Of a DNA stretch of 64,000 nucleotides, positions 37,523 through 49,314 are shown piece by piece. The translations under genes and the position numbers were made by a program. Source of the stretch: Aspidapion aeneum. Taxonomy: Eukaryota > Arthropoda > Insecta > Coleoptera > Brentidae. How positions within the stretch are numbered: position 1 is the stretch's first letter; the number at the start of each line of letters is the position of its first letter. The DNA is taken from positions 65,004,908 to 65,068,907 of the forward strand of contig OY755038.1 in NCBI GenBank assembly GCA_963576565.1, read 5' to 3'. A model generated the notes under the pieces. That model was not told the origin of the DNA. It did no database searches and worked only from the letters and a program-made list of their open reading frames with translations.

Positions 37523-38189
37523 CCTTCAACTACGTGGTGCCATCATTAGATCCTGACAGGGGCCCCGGGAACGTGGAGAAATTGGCTGTAAACCGGTGAG
37601 TATTTTGTCTCTGATTTCCGTTGTGTGCGTAACAGCAATTAACCTATGGACATTTTAATTATTTCGTGAATTCGTATCAATATAATTATGTTTGTTCGCG
37701 CTTTCATTTATCGTTTTTCTAGCTGCGGGCAAACAACTCTCCAACTTCCAATCCATTTGGATTTACGACAGTACTATGGCCGAAGTCGTGAAGCATAGAA
37801 ATAACTACTACAATGTAATCCTTCTTTCAGAAGCTTTTGGAAAGCATAAATTTACAATGGTACTTACAAAGTTAAAAGTAACTGTCAAGATAATCTTTAT
37901 GCGTTTAATATCATGTGGATGCCCAGCCTTAAGGGATTTTATGCATAACCCGGAGTTAAAGTGCACTTTACCACCCGCATGTTAAGGCGTAAAAAGGTAC
38001 ATGACCGCCCGCGGGCTTTAAAATAGTAATTAATCGCCACCGAGAATTACAACCTGTTTTAAAGCCCGCCGATCTATAATATTAAATAGCTATAGACTGT
38101 TAATTTTCCTTACTTTAAAAAAATAATTAAAGAAAAGGCAGTAATAATAAAGCAATTTTTAGTTTTTATAAAATATATTTTTAAAAAAC
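37523..38189 (+). other. leader-like sequence after BEL-2, unclassified
   Basis: Contains TGGTGCCATCATTAGATCC, which resembles a retroelement primer site. A splice-donor-like ACCGGTGAGTATT lies near 37595 and an acceptor-like TTATCGTTTTTCTAG near 37722. The open frame 37692-37985 has no recognisable domain. It may be the 5' leader of a second BEL copy sharing the LTR. Confidence 0.4.
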
Positions 38190-38420
38190 TCAATAGGTGA
38201 CTAAGTATAAGGTACTTCAAATCTAAAGTTAAAGATACAGTTGGAGCAATTCACAGTATTCATAGATGAGAATTTTTTTTCTGGATTGCCCTGTACTTAG
38301 AATTGGTGTTTCTGATGCCAATGTTAGGCACTTCTCGCTGTGGTGTGAAGCTTATTCAGCTGTGATCACCGTATGTGGAACGAGGTCTCTCAGCGTAGTG
38401 TCTTAACATGAAGATTTAGA
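38190..38420 (+). repeat. 3'-terminal repeat of the LINE-C family, extra copy
   Basis: Resembles 42147-42420. Shared blocks are AGGTGACTA near the start, TTTTTTCTGGATTGCC, GGTGTGAAGCTT, CAGCTGTG and TAACATGAAGATTT at the end. Since the second copy follows a LINE open frame, this is probably the tail of another LINE-C insertion. Confidence 0.65.
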
Positions 38421-38811
38421 CGGCTGCGGCTTCTCTTTGGAAGTTTTGTTATTTTTAGTGTAGCCTTCACCACTTTCGTTGATTTCCATCCAGCATATTC
38501 GTTATTGTCTCATCGGCTTCGGCAAGAAAGGTAGCAGATGTTTTTACCTACACCTTGGATAGAGCACTTGTAATTTTTGTAATACACAAATAATCGTCTG
38601 TCTCAAATCCAGATATTTTCTGAAGAGTCCAATAATGCTTGGCAATATTTATTTCCATCTAGTACCACAAACATGCGGTATACTTTGGTCTTTGTTGCTC
38701 TCATAAATACCAAAACGGAGTACTTTAGTTTACAAAGTGCCTCGCGTCTGGTGGCTCCACACACTCATTCACGGCATGGGAATACAACTTAAAGATTAAC
38801 CACATCCACAC
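38421..38811. other. unclassified DNA between LINE-C pieces
   Basis: Moderately GC-rich. Minus-strand frames are short and interrupted; no family recognised. Confidence 0.4.
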
Positions 38812-39293
38812 TTGGTGAAGACCAAGGAATTGTACCTAATGATAAGAAAGACATGGATTATATGATGGGAAAATTAACAGAAAAATACCAAAAGTGGCGG
38901 TTAACAGTAAACATGGACAAGGCACAGTACTTATGTATTGGAAGCGAATCAATTGAGTTAAAACTAGATAATGGAAAAACAATATATCCATGGAATGGGT
39001 ATGTATACTTGGGTGTCGCATTTGATAAGACAGAAACAGACTCTAAGAAATTGAAAAAAATAATAGTAAAAGCAAAAAACGGTATTGTATGTCTTCACAG
39101 TATTTTATGGAGCAAAGAGATAAAAAAGGATGTAAACTTTAACATATATGAAACAATGGTGAAAAACACGCTGTTGTATGGAATAGGGACTTGTCGCGTA
39201 ACAGAAAAATACAAAACAAAAATGGAAAGATCAATGAGAATATCTAGAACAGGTCATATAAGAAATGAGACCAGAACAGAAAGAATGGGAACG
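38812..39293 (+). pseudogene. LINE-C reverse transcriptase, upstream part
   Basis: It encodes the second half of an RTE/Jockey-type non-LTR reverse transcriptase: DMDYMMGKLTEKYQKWRLTV, AQYLCIGSESIELKLDNGK, YVYLGVAFDKTETD and RISRTGHIRNETR. The catalytic FADD box appears as LGEDQ, so the active site is lost. The frame is cut at about 39293 by the foldback element and continues in sense at 41906. Confidence 0.82.
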
Positions 39294-41905
39294 GTCTAGG
39301 ACAACTGGGCGCCCCCAACTCGGCGCCGCCAAGTGGGCGTTGGGCCAACTGGGCACCGGGCCAACTCGACGCCACCAACTGGGCGCCGAGCTTAAAAAAA
39401 ATTTTCGATAAAATGTGCAGATGAAAAATAAAATAGATATATTATTTATGCAAAAACATCTTTAAAAAATCCGTAACGCAATTTTCGAGAAATTTGGTTT
39501 TGTTAAGTAAAGTTAAATCCATTAAGTCGAGTGTCGAAATTTGGTAGGTATAGTGTTTGGTAACCTGGTAACACTACAATTTACGTTTTTTATTACAACA
39601 ATGGCGGATCCAAAATGGCGGATTTCTTTATTTTTAAACCGATTTGTCTCAAACTTGAAATCCTCAAACTTAAAAAAATCAAAATGGATAATCCAAAATG
39701 GCGGATTTTCATATTTACCAACCGATTTGTCTCAAACTTAAAATATTACATTGCTTGAGGTCATTTGACAAAATTTTTTACTCAAACTTAAAGAAATCAA
39801 AATGGCCAATCGAAAATGGCGGATTTTCTTGTTTACCAACCGATTTGTCTCAAACTTGAAACATTACATTGCTTGGGGTCATTTAATAACATTTATTACT
39901 AAAACTTAAAGAAATCAAAATGGACAATCGAAAATGGCGGACTTTCTTATTTACTAACGGATTTATCTCAAACTTGAAATATTACATTGCTTGAGGTCAT
40001 TTAACAAGATTTTTTACTGAAACTTAAAAAAATCAAAATTGCCGTTCCAAAATGGCGAACTTTCTTATTTACCAACCGATTTGTCTCAAACTTCAAAATA
40101 TTACATTGCTTGAGGTCATTTAACAAAATGTTTTGCTCAAACTTAAAAAAAAAATCAAAATGGCGGATTTTCTTATTTACTAACCGATTTGTTTTAAACT
40201 TAAAATAATACATTGCTTGAGGACATTTAACAAAATTTTTTACTCAAACTTAAAGAAATCAAAATGGCCGATCCAAAATGGCGAACTTTCTTATTTACCA
40301 ACCGATTTGTCTCAAACGTGAAATATTACATTGCTTGAGGTCATTTAACAAAATGAATTGCTCAAACTTAAAAAAAAATCAAAATGGCGGATTTTCTTAT
40401 TTACTAACCGATTTGTCTTAAACTTAAAATATTACATTGCTTGAGGACATTTAACAAAATTTTTTACTCAAACTTAAAGAAATCAAAATGGCCGTTTCAA
40501 AATGGCGGATTTTCTTATTTACTAGCCGATTTGTCTTAAACTTAAAATATTACATTGATTGATGACATTTAACAAACTTTTTTACTCAAACTTAAAGAAA
40601 TCAAGATGGCCGATACAAAATGGCGGACTTTCTTATTTATGAACCGATGTGTATCAGATATAGAAATTGGCGAAGTTTTAAGTCGCTGATTATGAGTTTG
40701 ACTTATAAAAAATTCAAAATGGCGCATTCAAAACGGCGGAATTTCTTATTTATAAATCGAGGACACACCCCCAATTTCTATAGTTGATACACATTGGTTC
40801 ATAAATAAGAAAGTCCGCCATTTTGAAACGGCCATTTTGATTTTTTTATGTGTGAGTAAAAAGTTTTGTTAAATGACCTCAAGCAATGTAATTTTTCAAG
40901 TTTGACACAAATCGGTTAGTAAACAAGTAAATCCGCCATTTTGTATCCGTCATTTTGTTTTTTTTTTCAAGTTTGAATAAAAAACTGTATTAAATGACCT
41001 TAACCAATGTAATATTTCAAATTTGAGACAAATCGGTTTAAAAATAAAAAATCCGCCATTTTGGATTCGCCATATTGAATTTTTTATAAGTTTAAGTCAA
41101 AATCATAATCAGCGACCTAAAACACCGCCAATTTCAATATTTGATACACATCGGTTCTCAAATAAGAAAGTCCGCCATTTTGGATCGGTTATTTTGATTT
41201 CTTTAGGTTTGAGTAAAGAATTTTGTTAAATGACCTCAAGAAATGTAATATTTCAAGTTTGAGACAAATCGGTTGGTAAATAAGAAAATCCGTCATTTTG
41301 GATCGGCCATTTTAATTTTTTTAAGTATGAGTAAAAAATTTTGTTAAATTACCTCAAGCAATGTAATATTTTAAGTTTGACACAAATCGGTTGGTAAATA
41401 AGAAAGTCCGCCATTTTGGATCGATCATTTTGATTTTTTAAAGTTTGAGTAAAAAATTGTGTTAAATGACCTTAAGCAATGTAATATTTCAAGTTTGAGA
41501 CAAATCGGTTAGTAAATAAGAAAATCCGGCATTTTGGATTCGCCATTTTGAATTTTTTAAGTTTGAGGATAAAACTTTATTAAGTGATCTCAGGCACTGC
41601 AAACTTTCAAGTTTGAGACAAATCGGTTTAAAAATAAAGAAATCCGCTATTTTGGATCCGCCATTGTTGTAATAAAAAACGTAAATTGTAGTGTTACCAG
41701 GTTACCAAGCACTACATCTACCAAATTTCAACACTCGACTTAACGAATTTAACTTTACCTAACAAAACCAAATTTCTAGAAGATTGCGTAAAGGATTTTT
41801 TAAAGATGTTTTATCGAAAAATTTTTTGTTAGTTCGGCGCCGACTTGGCCCGGCGCCCTGTTGGCGGCGCCGAGTTGGCTCGGTGGCCAGTTAAATCGAG
41901 GGAAG
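39294..41905. mobile_element. 2.6-kb foldback element with tandem-repeat arms
   Basis: Two inverted arms of about 1.2-1.35 kb meet near 40700-40770. The outer ends are GC-rich (AACTGGGCGCC, CAACTCGGCGCCGCC at the left, complementary at the right). A 200-base AT-rich segment follows in each (GTTACCAGGTTACC in both). The rest of each arm is a tandem array of about 105-120-base units, eight or nine per arm. Each unit has AAAATGGCGGATTTTCTTAT, ACCGATTTGTCTCAAAC, ATATTACATTGCTTGAGG and ACTCAAACTTAAAGAAATC. No coding region. Arms built of tandem repeats recall Drosophila FB/Foldback elements. It splits LINE-C. Confidence 0.88.
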
Positions 41906-42130
41906 CATAACAGATGACATCACTAGAAGTTTAAAACTGATATGGTACGGCCATGTACAACGGATAAACGACGAAAGGTTACCAAAGCAGGTCCTAGAAT
42001 GGTAACAATAGGGCGCAGAAAAAGAGGACGTTCTAAGCTGGAATGGCAACATTCAAGATTAATAAGTCAAAAACACCTAACATCGTAGAAAACCGTTCTA
42101 AACCGACATAGTAGTAATCTTTAAATTTGT
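41906..42130 (+). pseudogene. LINE-C, C-terminal part
   Basis: SITDDITRSLKLIWYGHVQR and LPKQVLEW continue the chain interrupted at 39293, followed by a frame-shifted basic region (RKRGRSKLEWQHS). WYGHVQR followed by RLPKQ is a typical C-terminal signature of this LINE group. Confidence 0.82.
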
Positions 42131-42146
42131 CATTCTTTTTCGTCTA

Positions 42147-42420
42147 TTAGGTGACTACTTATACTTATAGGTGCTTAACAATTTATCAAAAAGGTATTCT
42201 AATCTAAGAGTTAAAGATACAGGACACAGAATACAGATAAATATTAACAATAATTAAGGATGATAAATTTTTTTCTGGATTGCCGTCTACTAGTGAGGCT
42301 GTGGGTGTTTCTCATGACAATGTAGGCATTTCTCGCTTTGGTGTGAAGCTTCTTCAGCTGTGGTCGCCGTATGTGGACGGAGGTCTGTCAGCGTGGTGTC
42401 GTAACATGAAGATTTGACTT
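42147..42420 (+). repeat. LINE-C 3' tail
   Basis: Downstream of the LINE-C end. Similar to 38190-38420 (TTTTTTCTGGATTGCC, GGTGTGAAGCTTCTTCAGCT, TAACATGAAGATTT). Probably the 3' UTR. Confidence 0.65.
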
Positions 42421-42432
42421 CAATTTTACAAG

Positions 42433-42780
42433 TGTTGTGTTACTACAAATGGTAAAAAATTGCTTTTTTGGGTTTTTATCAATTTTTTATACGGGCTTTA
42501 TTAGTATATCATTCATAACTATGCAGCGCTTAAATGGAAAATTAAATCGTGTCCAATACCTATATTTTTTATTAGATATAGATATTTAATTAATTTCATT
42601 CAAAGTCCAGCTTTTTCGCCTTTAGGGAGAAAGGAGGTGTCCGAAGAATACAGAAAAAATCTTGGGTATCCACGAGAAAATAATTTCTACTAAAATTCGT
42701 GCGTTGTTATGGTGATAATGTAAAAAAACACATTTTGATTGGCTAAATTTTCAAGCAAATTTTAGCGTCGACATCATCGT
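42433..42780 (+). repeat. dispersed repeat, copy 1
   Basis: Shares long blocks with 47444-47870: TTATCAATTT, TATGCAGCGC, AAAGTCCAGCTTTTTCG, GAAAGGAGGTGTCCGAAGAA and AAAATTCGTGCGTTG. Class unknown. Confidence 0.75.
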
Positions 42781-43577
42781 CGTTTTATCCTTTTGATGGA
42801 AGTGGAAGGTGTACTACTACCTGGAGTTTTCTTAGACTGGGGGTCTTCATGTATGCTTGTTTTTCTAAGTATGAGCTTTTTTTAGGGAAATGTGTATACA
42901 ATCTAGAAAGGTTTTTTGTTTTAAAATAATTCGTATTAAGTAAAGAACAGAATACAACATTTGATAAGTTTTATATTTTTAAATTTGTTTTAAACATTGT
43001 TATTTAAAATGTGATTTTCCAATATTTTCAGAATTATTACATCTAGTTTTGTTTTGGTATATTTTGAATATACCTTTTGTGAATGTATCTAGAAAATGAC
43101 ACCAAACAAAAGTTTTAGATGAAATTGTTCCAAAAAATATTAAAAAATTACATTTTAAACTAAGCTGATTTAACAAAACTACAAATCAGCTAATCTACTT
43201 GATCTAATTGACAGAAAGGGCAGTTATTCTTGACCTATAATAAGTGTCTTTAGGATGCAGTGGCAACTAAGGTTAAGTGAGAAAGCTATATATTTTATAT
43301 AGTTATCTCTTTCTTTTGAGACTCAGGTGATTTGCTTGTCGCCAACGAAATAACACGTTGTCGTATTTATTTGAGTTTTAGTGTTCTGTGGGACCCACTT
43401 CCACCCACACAATGAGTGTGTGATGATTTCTGGTAGTACATATTTTACACGTATCAAAACAGGTAACCTTACGTTGTTTCATCATATAACCTTATAAAAC
43501 ATAGTGTTAAATAAATTAAGACGTTTCTTGCTTTTTTGGGGACCCCTAACTTCAAGTCAGAATTCCCCTGGCCTTTT
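42781..43577. other. AT-rich DNA, no gene recognised
   Basis: No open frame with a recognisable domain and no clear repeat edges. Confidence 0.45.
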
Positions 43578-43690
43578 AGCTCACACATATACTATACTAT
43601 AGTAGTGTGAGCTTAAAAAAAGTTGCTCCGATTTCAAAAATTTTTATATATCTTTGCGTTTCAGATGATTTTGAAATTTTTTGTTGCGCC

Positions 43691-43724
<34 letters not shown>

Positions 43725-44320
43725 ATGTCTGTCTGTCTGTCTGTCTGTGTGTCTGTACGTCTGTCTGTAACGACCAACGCTCATAACTCAAAAACCGCTT
43801 GGCCGATTTTAATGAAATTTGGTACCTAGGCTGGGTCTTGGGTCGAGATGGTCCCATTTTAAAATGAACAAAATCCACCGAACACAAACCAAATAAAAGG
43901 GTGGGGGTAGATTTCAAAAATTAAAGTTTATGTGAAAATATGGCGTGTGTGATATTAAACGAAATGTGATTGAGTCTGCAGTTAAACAAAATACATTTTA
44001 ATTTATTTAAAAAAAAAGGGTGGGGGGTATATTTTAAAAATTAGAGTTTAAGTGAAAATATGGCGTGTGTGATATCAAACGAAAGGTAATTGAGTCCGGA
44101 CTTTAACAAAGTACATTTTAGTTTTTGTTTTTTTGTAAGGGTGAGGGTAGATTTCAAAAATTTGAGTTTAAGTCAAAACATGGCTTGTGTGGTATCAAAC
44201 AAAAGGTAATTTAGTCTGGAGTTGAATAAAATATATTTCAGTTTTTAGTTATATTAGCTCACACGTACACTATAACTATAGTACCTAGTGTGAGCTTAGG
44301 GGCCCATATATTGGCAGAGT
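43578..44320 (+). mobile_element. Helentron-like element, copy 4
   Basis: Has the 5' hairpin AGCTCACACATATACTATAC, the GTCT microsatellite (about 43690-43770), the core ACCGCTTGGCCGATTTTAAT, three tandem units and the 3' end TTGGCAGAGT. The ATGGTGATCCTAATTTTTTC segment next to the 5' hairpin is deleted. Flanked by T runs. Confidence 0.78.
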
Positions 44321-44460
44321 TTTTTATTCTGTTATAGCATAATAATGCAAGATAGGTTAAGACATTCTAAGTTCTCTGGTATGTAAAACATGGTGGTATA
44401 AGCTCAAAATTTGTTATAAGAATATACTCACTATAGAACATATTTGACAAACTAATAAAA

Positions 44461-45185
44461 TACTCTGCCAATATATGGGCCCCTAAGCTCACACTAGGTA
44501 CAATAGTTATAGTGTACGTGCGAGCTAATAAAACTAAAACCTGAAATATATCTTATTTAACTCCAGACTAAATTACCTTTTGTTTGATACCCCACAAGCC
44601 ATGTTTTGACTTAAACTCAAATTTTTGAAATCTATCTATCACCCTTAAAAAAACAAAAACTAAAATGTATTTTGTTTAACTCCGGACTCAATTACCTTTC
44701 GTTTGATATCACACACGCCATATTTTCACGTAAACTCTAATTTTATAAATCTACCCCCACCCTTTTTGAAGAAAATAAAACTAAAATGTATTTTGTTTAA
44801 CTCCATACTCAATTACCTTTCGTTTGATATCACACACGCCATATTTTCACATAAACTCTAATTTTTGAAATCTTCCCCCACCCTTTTATTTGGCTTGTGT
44901 TCAGTGGATTGTGTTTATTTTTAAATGGGACCATCTCGACCCAAGACCCAGCCTAGGTACCAAATTCATTCAAGCGGTTTTTGAGTTATGCGCGTTGGTC
45001 GTTACAGACAGACAGACAGACAGACATACAGACAGACAGACAGACAGACGGCGCAAAAAAAAGTTTCAAAATCATCTGAAACGCAAAGATATATAAAATT
45101 TTTGAAATCGGAGCAACTTTTTTTTTCTCGAAAAAATTAGGATCACCATAGCTCACACTACTATAGTATAGTATATGTGTGAGCT
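44461..45185 (-). mobile_element. Helentron-like element, copy 5, inverted
   Basis: Complete copy on the minus strand, 140 bases from copy 4. It keeps the ATGGTGATCCTAATTTTTTC segment absent from copy 4, so it is not a simple inverted duplication of it. Confidence 0.78.
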
Positions 45186-46374
45186 AAAATATCCTATGGT
45201 TCGAGATTCGACAAACCTGTCGATAATATAAAAAGACTTAGATCGGGAATTTACTTTTAATCCTGATGTTTTGTACATTTTTTTGTGTGTAGTAGTAAAG
45301 TTAGAGTGCTTTTTTTACAGCATAAACAAAATAAACCAGTGTTCTAGCGACTGGGCAAATAGTGCACCTTTTTCGCATACCATGCAAAATATAGAGAACG
45401 CAAAGGGCAATGTTAATTTTACAAAACTCTAGATGTAGGGGAGAAGAGTAAATTAAAAATTTGGGGTTTTTGATTTTTTCACGGTGTTCTTGATATAGGT
45501 TACATGAAAATGGTTCCAAAAACAAATTGGATTTTCTGAATATGGACTCTTTTCTGACTGATCCTCTTTTTGAAATTTATCAACTTTTTGACTTTTTATA
45601 GTTTTCAGGGTATACCTAACGGTTAAGTTGTAACAGAACCAGCACTTTCTACCCAGCTTAAACCAAATTTTGAAATTTAGCTGAAGAGATCACCAAAATA
45701 CTTTTGTGTATTTTAAACAATATTTCATCTTCGAATGAGTGGCAAATGCGGTGTTTCTCAAAATTCGGTAACTACTTTACTGCTTTATGAAAGTAGGTGA
45801 AACTTTGAGTTGTCTATCGAGATCTACGACTGTGCAAAGTTTGAGGTTCACAGCTCATTTCGCAGAAGAGTTATAGATAGGTCAAATATGGGCTGCCTCA
45901 TAGCAAATTTGGTGGCATAGGTCAAACCGAGTCAAATCAAAAATCAGAAAAAGTACTAAAGTAAACTAAAGAGAAATTTAAAAAACTGGGAAATCCCTTT
46001 TTTGGGCTTTAGCTAACTGTCATTTTGTGTAATTAAAATTTTTTTGAAAAAAATCGTACGAAAGCAAAATTTCGGACTTTTGTCAAACTTGCGTTGTATT
46101 AATCCTGTGAAGCTACCTGTCAAGCGCAGGACAACAAGGAAACTAAACATAAAAAGAGGAGAATTGGTGCTATACCACATAGAAAATTGTATAGGAATTG
46201 ACCGTTTCGTTATTTCCGAAAAAATGGGATGGAACTTGACGTTTAAGCGTGTTTCTAAGTATTTTACCAAAACCTGTACGACTTTAAAATGGATGTGCTT
46301 TAATATGTTTGTTAAAATTCTACTTTATGGTTACCAAATAATAAGATGGTAAATGTTCACTAGTAATACCACCA
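45186..46374. other. AT-rich DNA, no gene recognised
   Basis: The 102-codon frame at 46044-46352 has no recognisable domain. No exon-like structure seen. Confidence 0.45.
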
Positions 46375-46505
46375 GAGGTTAAATTATTTCCGGAAATTTT
46401 TTCGAGCTAATGAATATTTTGAAAATTATCCCGAGTCGAAGGCGAGGGATAATTTTCTGAAAGTATTCATTAGCGAGAAAAAATTTACGGATTTAATTTA
46501 ACCTC
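46375..46505. repeat. 131-base hairpin
   Basis: The left arm (GAGGTTAAATTATTTCCG at its outer end, AAAATTATCCCGAG inside) pairs with a right arm ending TTTAATTTAACCTC, about 62 bases each with few mismatches. The loop is around GTCGAAGGC. It may be one end of the unclassified element that continues to 47870. Confidence 0.82.
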
Positions 46506-46739
46506 GCGTAGTATTCGGTAAGAAAATTCCACACCAAATTGAATAAATTTAAAATTTATTTTTTGACTCACAACAATGCCCATTTTTTCTTCGACAAGAC
46601 ACCAGAAAACATAGTTTTGATTGACTTGAATATTTAGTTACTCTGGCAACTAATGTTCTGTCATTCTACCTACCTAAATTAAAAACTAAAAGCTGATTTA
46701 TTATTTTTATGACTACAACAAGAATAGTTTAAAATGTTT

Positions 46740-47440
46740 TCCTTACTTCATTTTCATATAGGCTTACGTTAATGAACAAATTTAGATTCGTCGCAGTTTC
46801 AGCACCAATTAGATTAATTTCTACTTATTGTAGTTTCATGAAAATACCAGTTCAGAAAGTAAAATATTTTATTCTCTTATTTTATATTAATTTTGGGTTA
46901 CTACAAGAGGTAGAAAATTATAATTTTATCAATTTTTACATAGGTACATAGATAAATTTAGTGTGCATTGCAGTTTGAGCAGCAAATGCTTTTCAGCCTT
47001 TTAGATGTTAGTTTTTACTTATTGTAGTAACACAAAAATATAATTTTACAACATTTTAGTAATTTTGAGCTACTACAAGTAGTAGAAAATAAAAAATCTA
47101 TTAGTTTTTGATAGGTATAGGTACATCAACACGTTCAGTTCGCTCGCAGCTTCGTCACCAATGGATTGTGGGCATATTTGATTTCTACACATTATAGTAA
47201 CACAAAAATACATTTTTACGATATAAAATATTATATCTTCCATTTTATAGTTACTGGAGGTATGTGGTAGAAAATTATAATTTTGACGATTTTTTATAAA
47301 GGTACATGAACAGATTTAGTTTGTGTCACAGTTTCGCCAGGAATTTTAGCCATATAAATTGTTGATTTTTACTTGTTGCAGTTGCACGGAAATAACATTT
47401 TAAGGCTCAACACAGTACACTATTCAATTTTGCATAAATT
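46740..47440 (+). repeat. diverged tandem repeat, about four units of ~170 bases
   Basis: Recurring blocks are AGTAACACAAAAATA, GGTAGAAAATTATAATTTT, AGGTACATRAACA and a TTTCGCAGCACCAAT-like stretch, spaced about 150-180 bases apart. Units differ considerably, so the array is old. Confidence 0.65.
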
Positions 47441-47443
47441 TTG

Positions 47444-47870
47444 TGTTAGTACAAATGGTAGAAAATTGCCTTTTTGCGTTTTTATCAATTTCTTATTCGG
47501 GCTATATTAGTATATTATTCATAATCATGCAGCGCAAAAATGGTGAATAAAATTGTGTCCAATACCTACTACATAGATATTTAATTTATTCCATTTAAAG
47601 TCCAGCTTTTTCGTCTTTAACAAGAAAGGAGGTGTCCGAAGAATACAGAAAAAATCTTAAATATGTAATTGAGATGTATAAAAAATGAATAAATAAATTA
47701 AAACCTACTGTCAAAAACATTGTCTTGTCATTAAGACGTCAAAAAATTTCCGATTTAATTCGCTGTCGGGTACCCACGAGTAAAAAATTTCCACTAAAAT
47801 TCGTGCGTTGCTATGGTGATATGTCAAAAAAACACATTTTGATAGGTTTAAAAATATTGGTGAGGAATTT
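47444..47870 (+). repeat. dispersed repeat, copy 2
   Basis: Counterpart of 42433-42780, but with about 100 extra bases (47665-47770). It directly follows the tandem repeats, so the full repeat unit may span 46375-47870. Confidence 0.72.
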
Positions 47871-49314
47871 TCATTAGAAAGGTCTACTTTAAAAACTTTA
47901 CAGTTCGGCGTTCTTAGCTGTCAGGACTATTGTGAACAATGACAGCTAAAACAAGGCGAAAAACAAATGAGTTCCTGTCTTTTAAAATTGGTCTCAAAAG
48001 TAGCTGAATGGACTATCCGTACCTCGACATTTTGTTACAAATTATACTAATAAACTACATTATATTACCTACCCTCAAACTAACAAGTTTACTTTAAGAC
48101 ACAACCAAAAAATTAGATTCAGTGTAATTTCGCTGCTGTATTACAGGTTGTGAATTGCTGTGTGTTAATATAAGACTAATTGTCATAAAGTAAGGTACCA
48201 TTATCCGGATACATATACTCAAATACTATACGTTAGAGAATAAATATGGGGCATACCCATTGCATTCTCACACGCGATGCTTGAAGCCAGGACCCAATGT
48301 TAATTCTTAATGTACCTTTTTCGGGTAGACAGGATTTTGGTTACTGCGCATGCGTCAATTTTGGTGGTTGTGGAACATACTCCGTTACGTCACTATATTA
48401 TTTAACAACTGTCAAAAATTTATTGTTATGTCTATTACTTTTTTGCTAAAAACTAGTTGATTGGGTGAAAATTTATCAAATTGTGGATTAAAATTGTAGT
48501 TTTTCTAAATATAATTGGGCAGATTAATTGTGGACACCATGAAGAGTGTTAATGGCTTCTATAAACCACTGTTAACTTTATTAACAGATTATAAAGAAAA
48601 ATGGAAACCTACTTACATATGGAATGGCACTCCCTTACTTCTACCGAACATTTTTCCACAAACGGCACATGTTTTACGTGAGGATTTATCCCATTTTTCA
48701 CAGGAAAAAAACATAATTTTCTACGACAAACGCTAAACACCGTAAAATGTATATAACCAAAAAAAAACATCCAACCAACCATCGGATGTGTGTCTACGTG
48801 ACAAAACACACGCATGCGCACTTGAAAATTCGCGGCTGTGAATTTAAATTTGCTATTATTTCCAAAGTAACCAGTAAGTGATTCACTTTTCGAATTTATT
48901 TTTCGATTAGGCATTTATGCTCTAACGTATTTGCATATACTTGACAGAAAACTGAAAAAAAATGGAAACAAGCAGTCCAGGCAACAATACCAATATCCAC
49001 CGAGTATTTATTTGGGCTGGTAACTAAATCCGTCGATGTCTCATAGATGGTTCTCCAAAGCGAGTTCGCAGATGTTCATCAGAACTGGGAAGAGGAAGAT
49101 AAAGAATTAACGGAATAAACGTTTTTTTCTCAATTTTAGTATTATATATTTTTGTTCATTATTATTAATAATAGTATTTAACATTAAGATAATATCGTTT
49201 TCAAGGGGGATAGTCTAAGTTAAACGGGTAAAATAAAAATCGTTTATAGTAGAATTGAAAGCTTCCATGTGAGTTGCTAAATTATTAAATAAAACGATAT
49301 CAAAAACAAGAATA
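47871..49314. other. unclassified DNA with two GCATGCGCA sites
   Basis: A 65-codon frame at 48539-48733 (KSVNGFYKPLLTLLTDYKEK) lies between two sequences containing GCATGCG (48348 and 48813). No family recognised and no splice sites that would make it convincing. Confidence 0.4.

Noticed and set aside
46044..46352. 102-codon frame
   Set aside because: No homology recognised, no splice or promoter context, and AT-driven composition.
46740..47440. CRISPR-like repeat array
   Set aside because: Units are long, diverged and without constant short repeats; the genome is eukaryotic.
48539..48733. 65-codon frame near GCATGCGCA sites
   Set aside because: Could be a first exon, but there is no family, donor site or second exon to support it.
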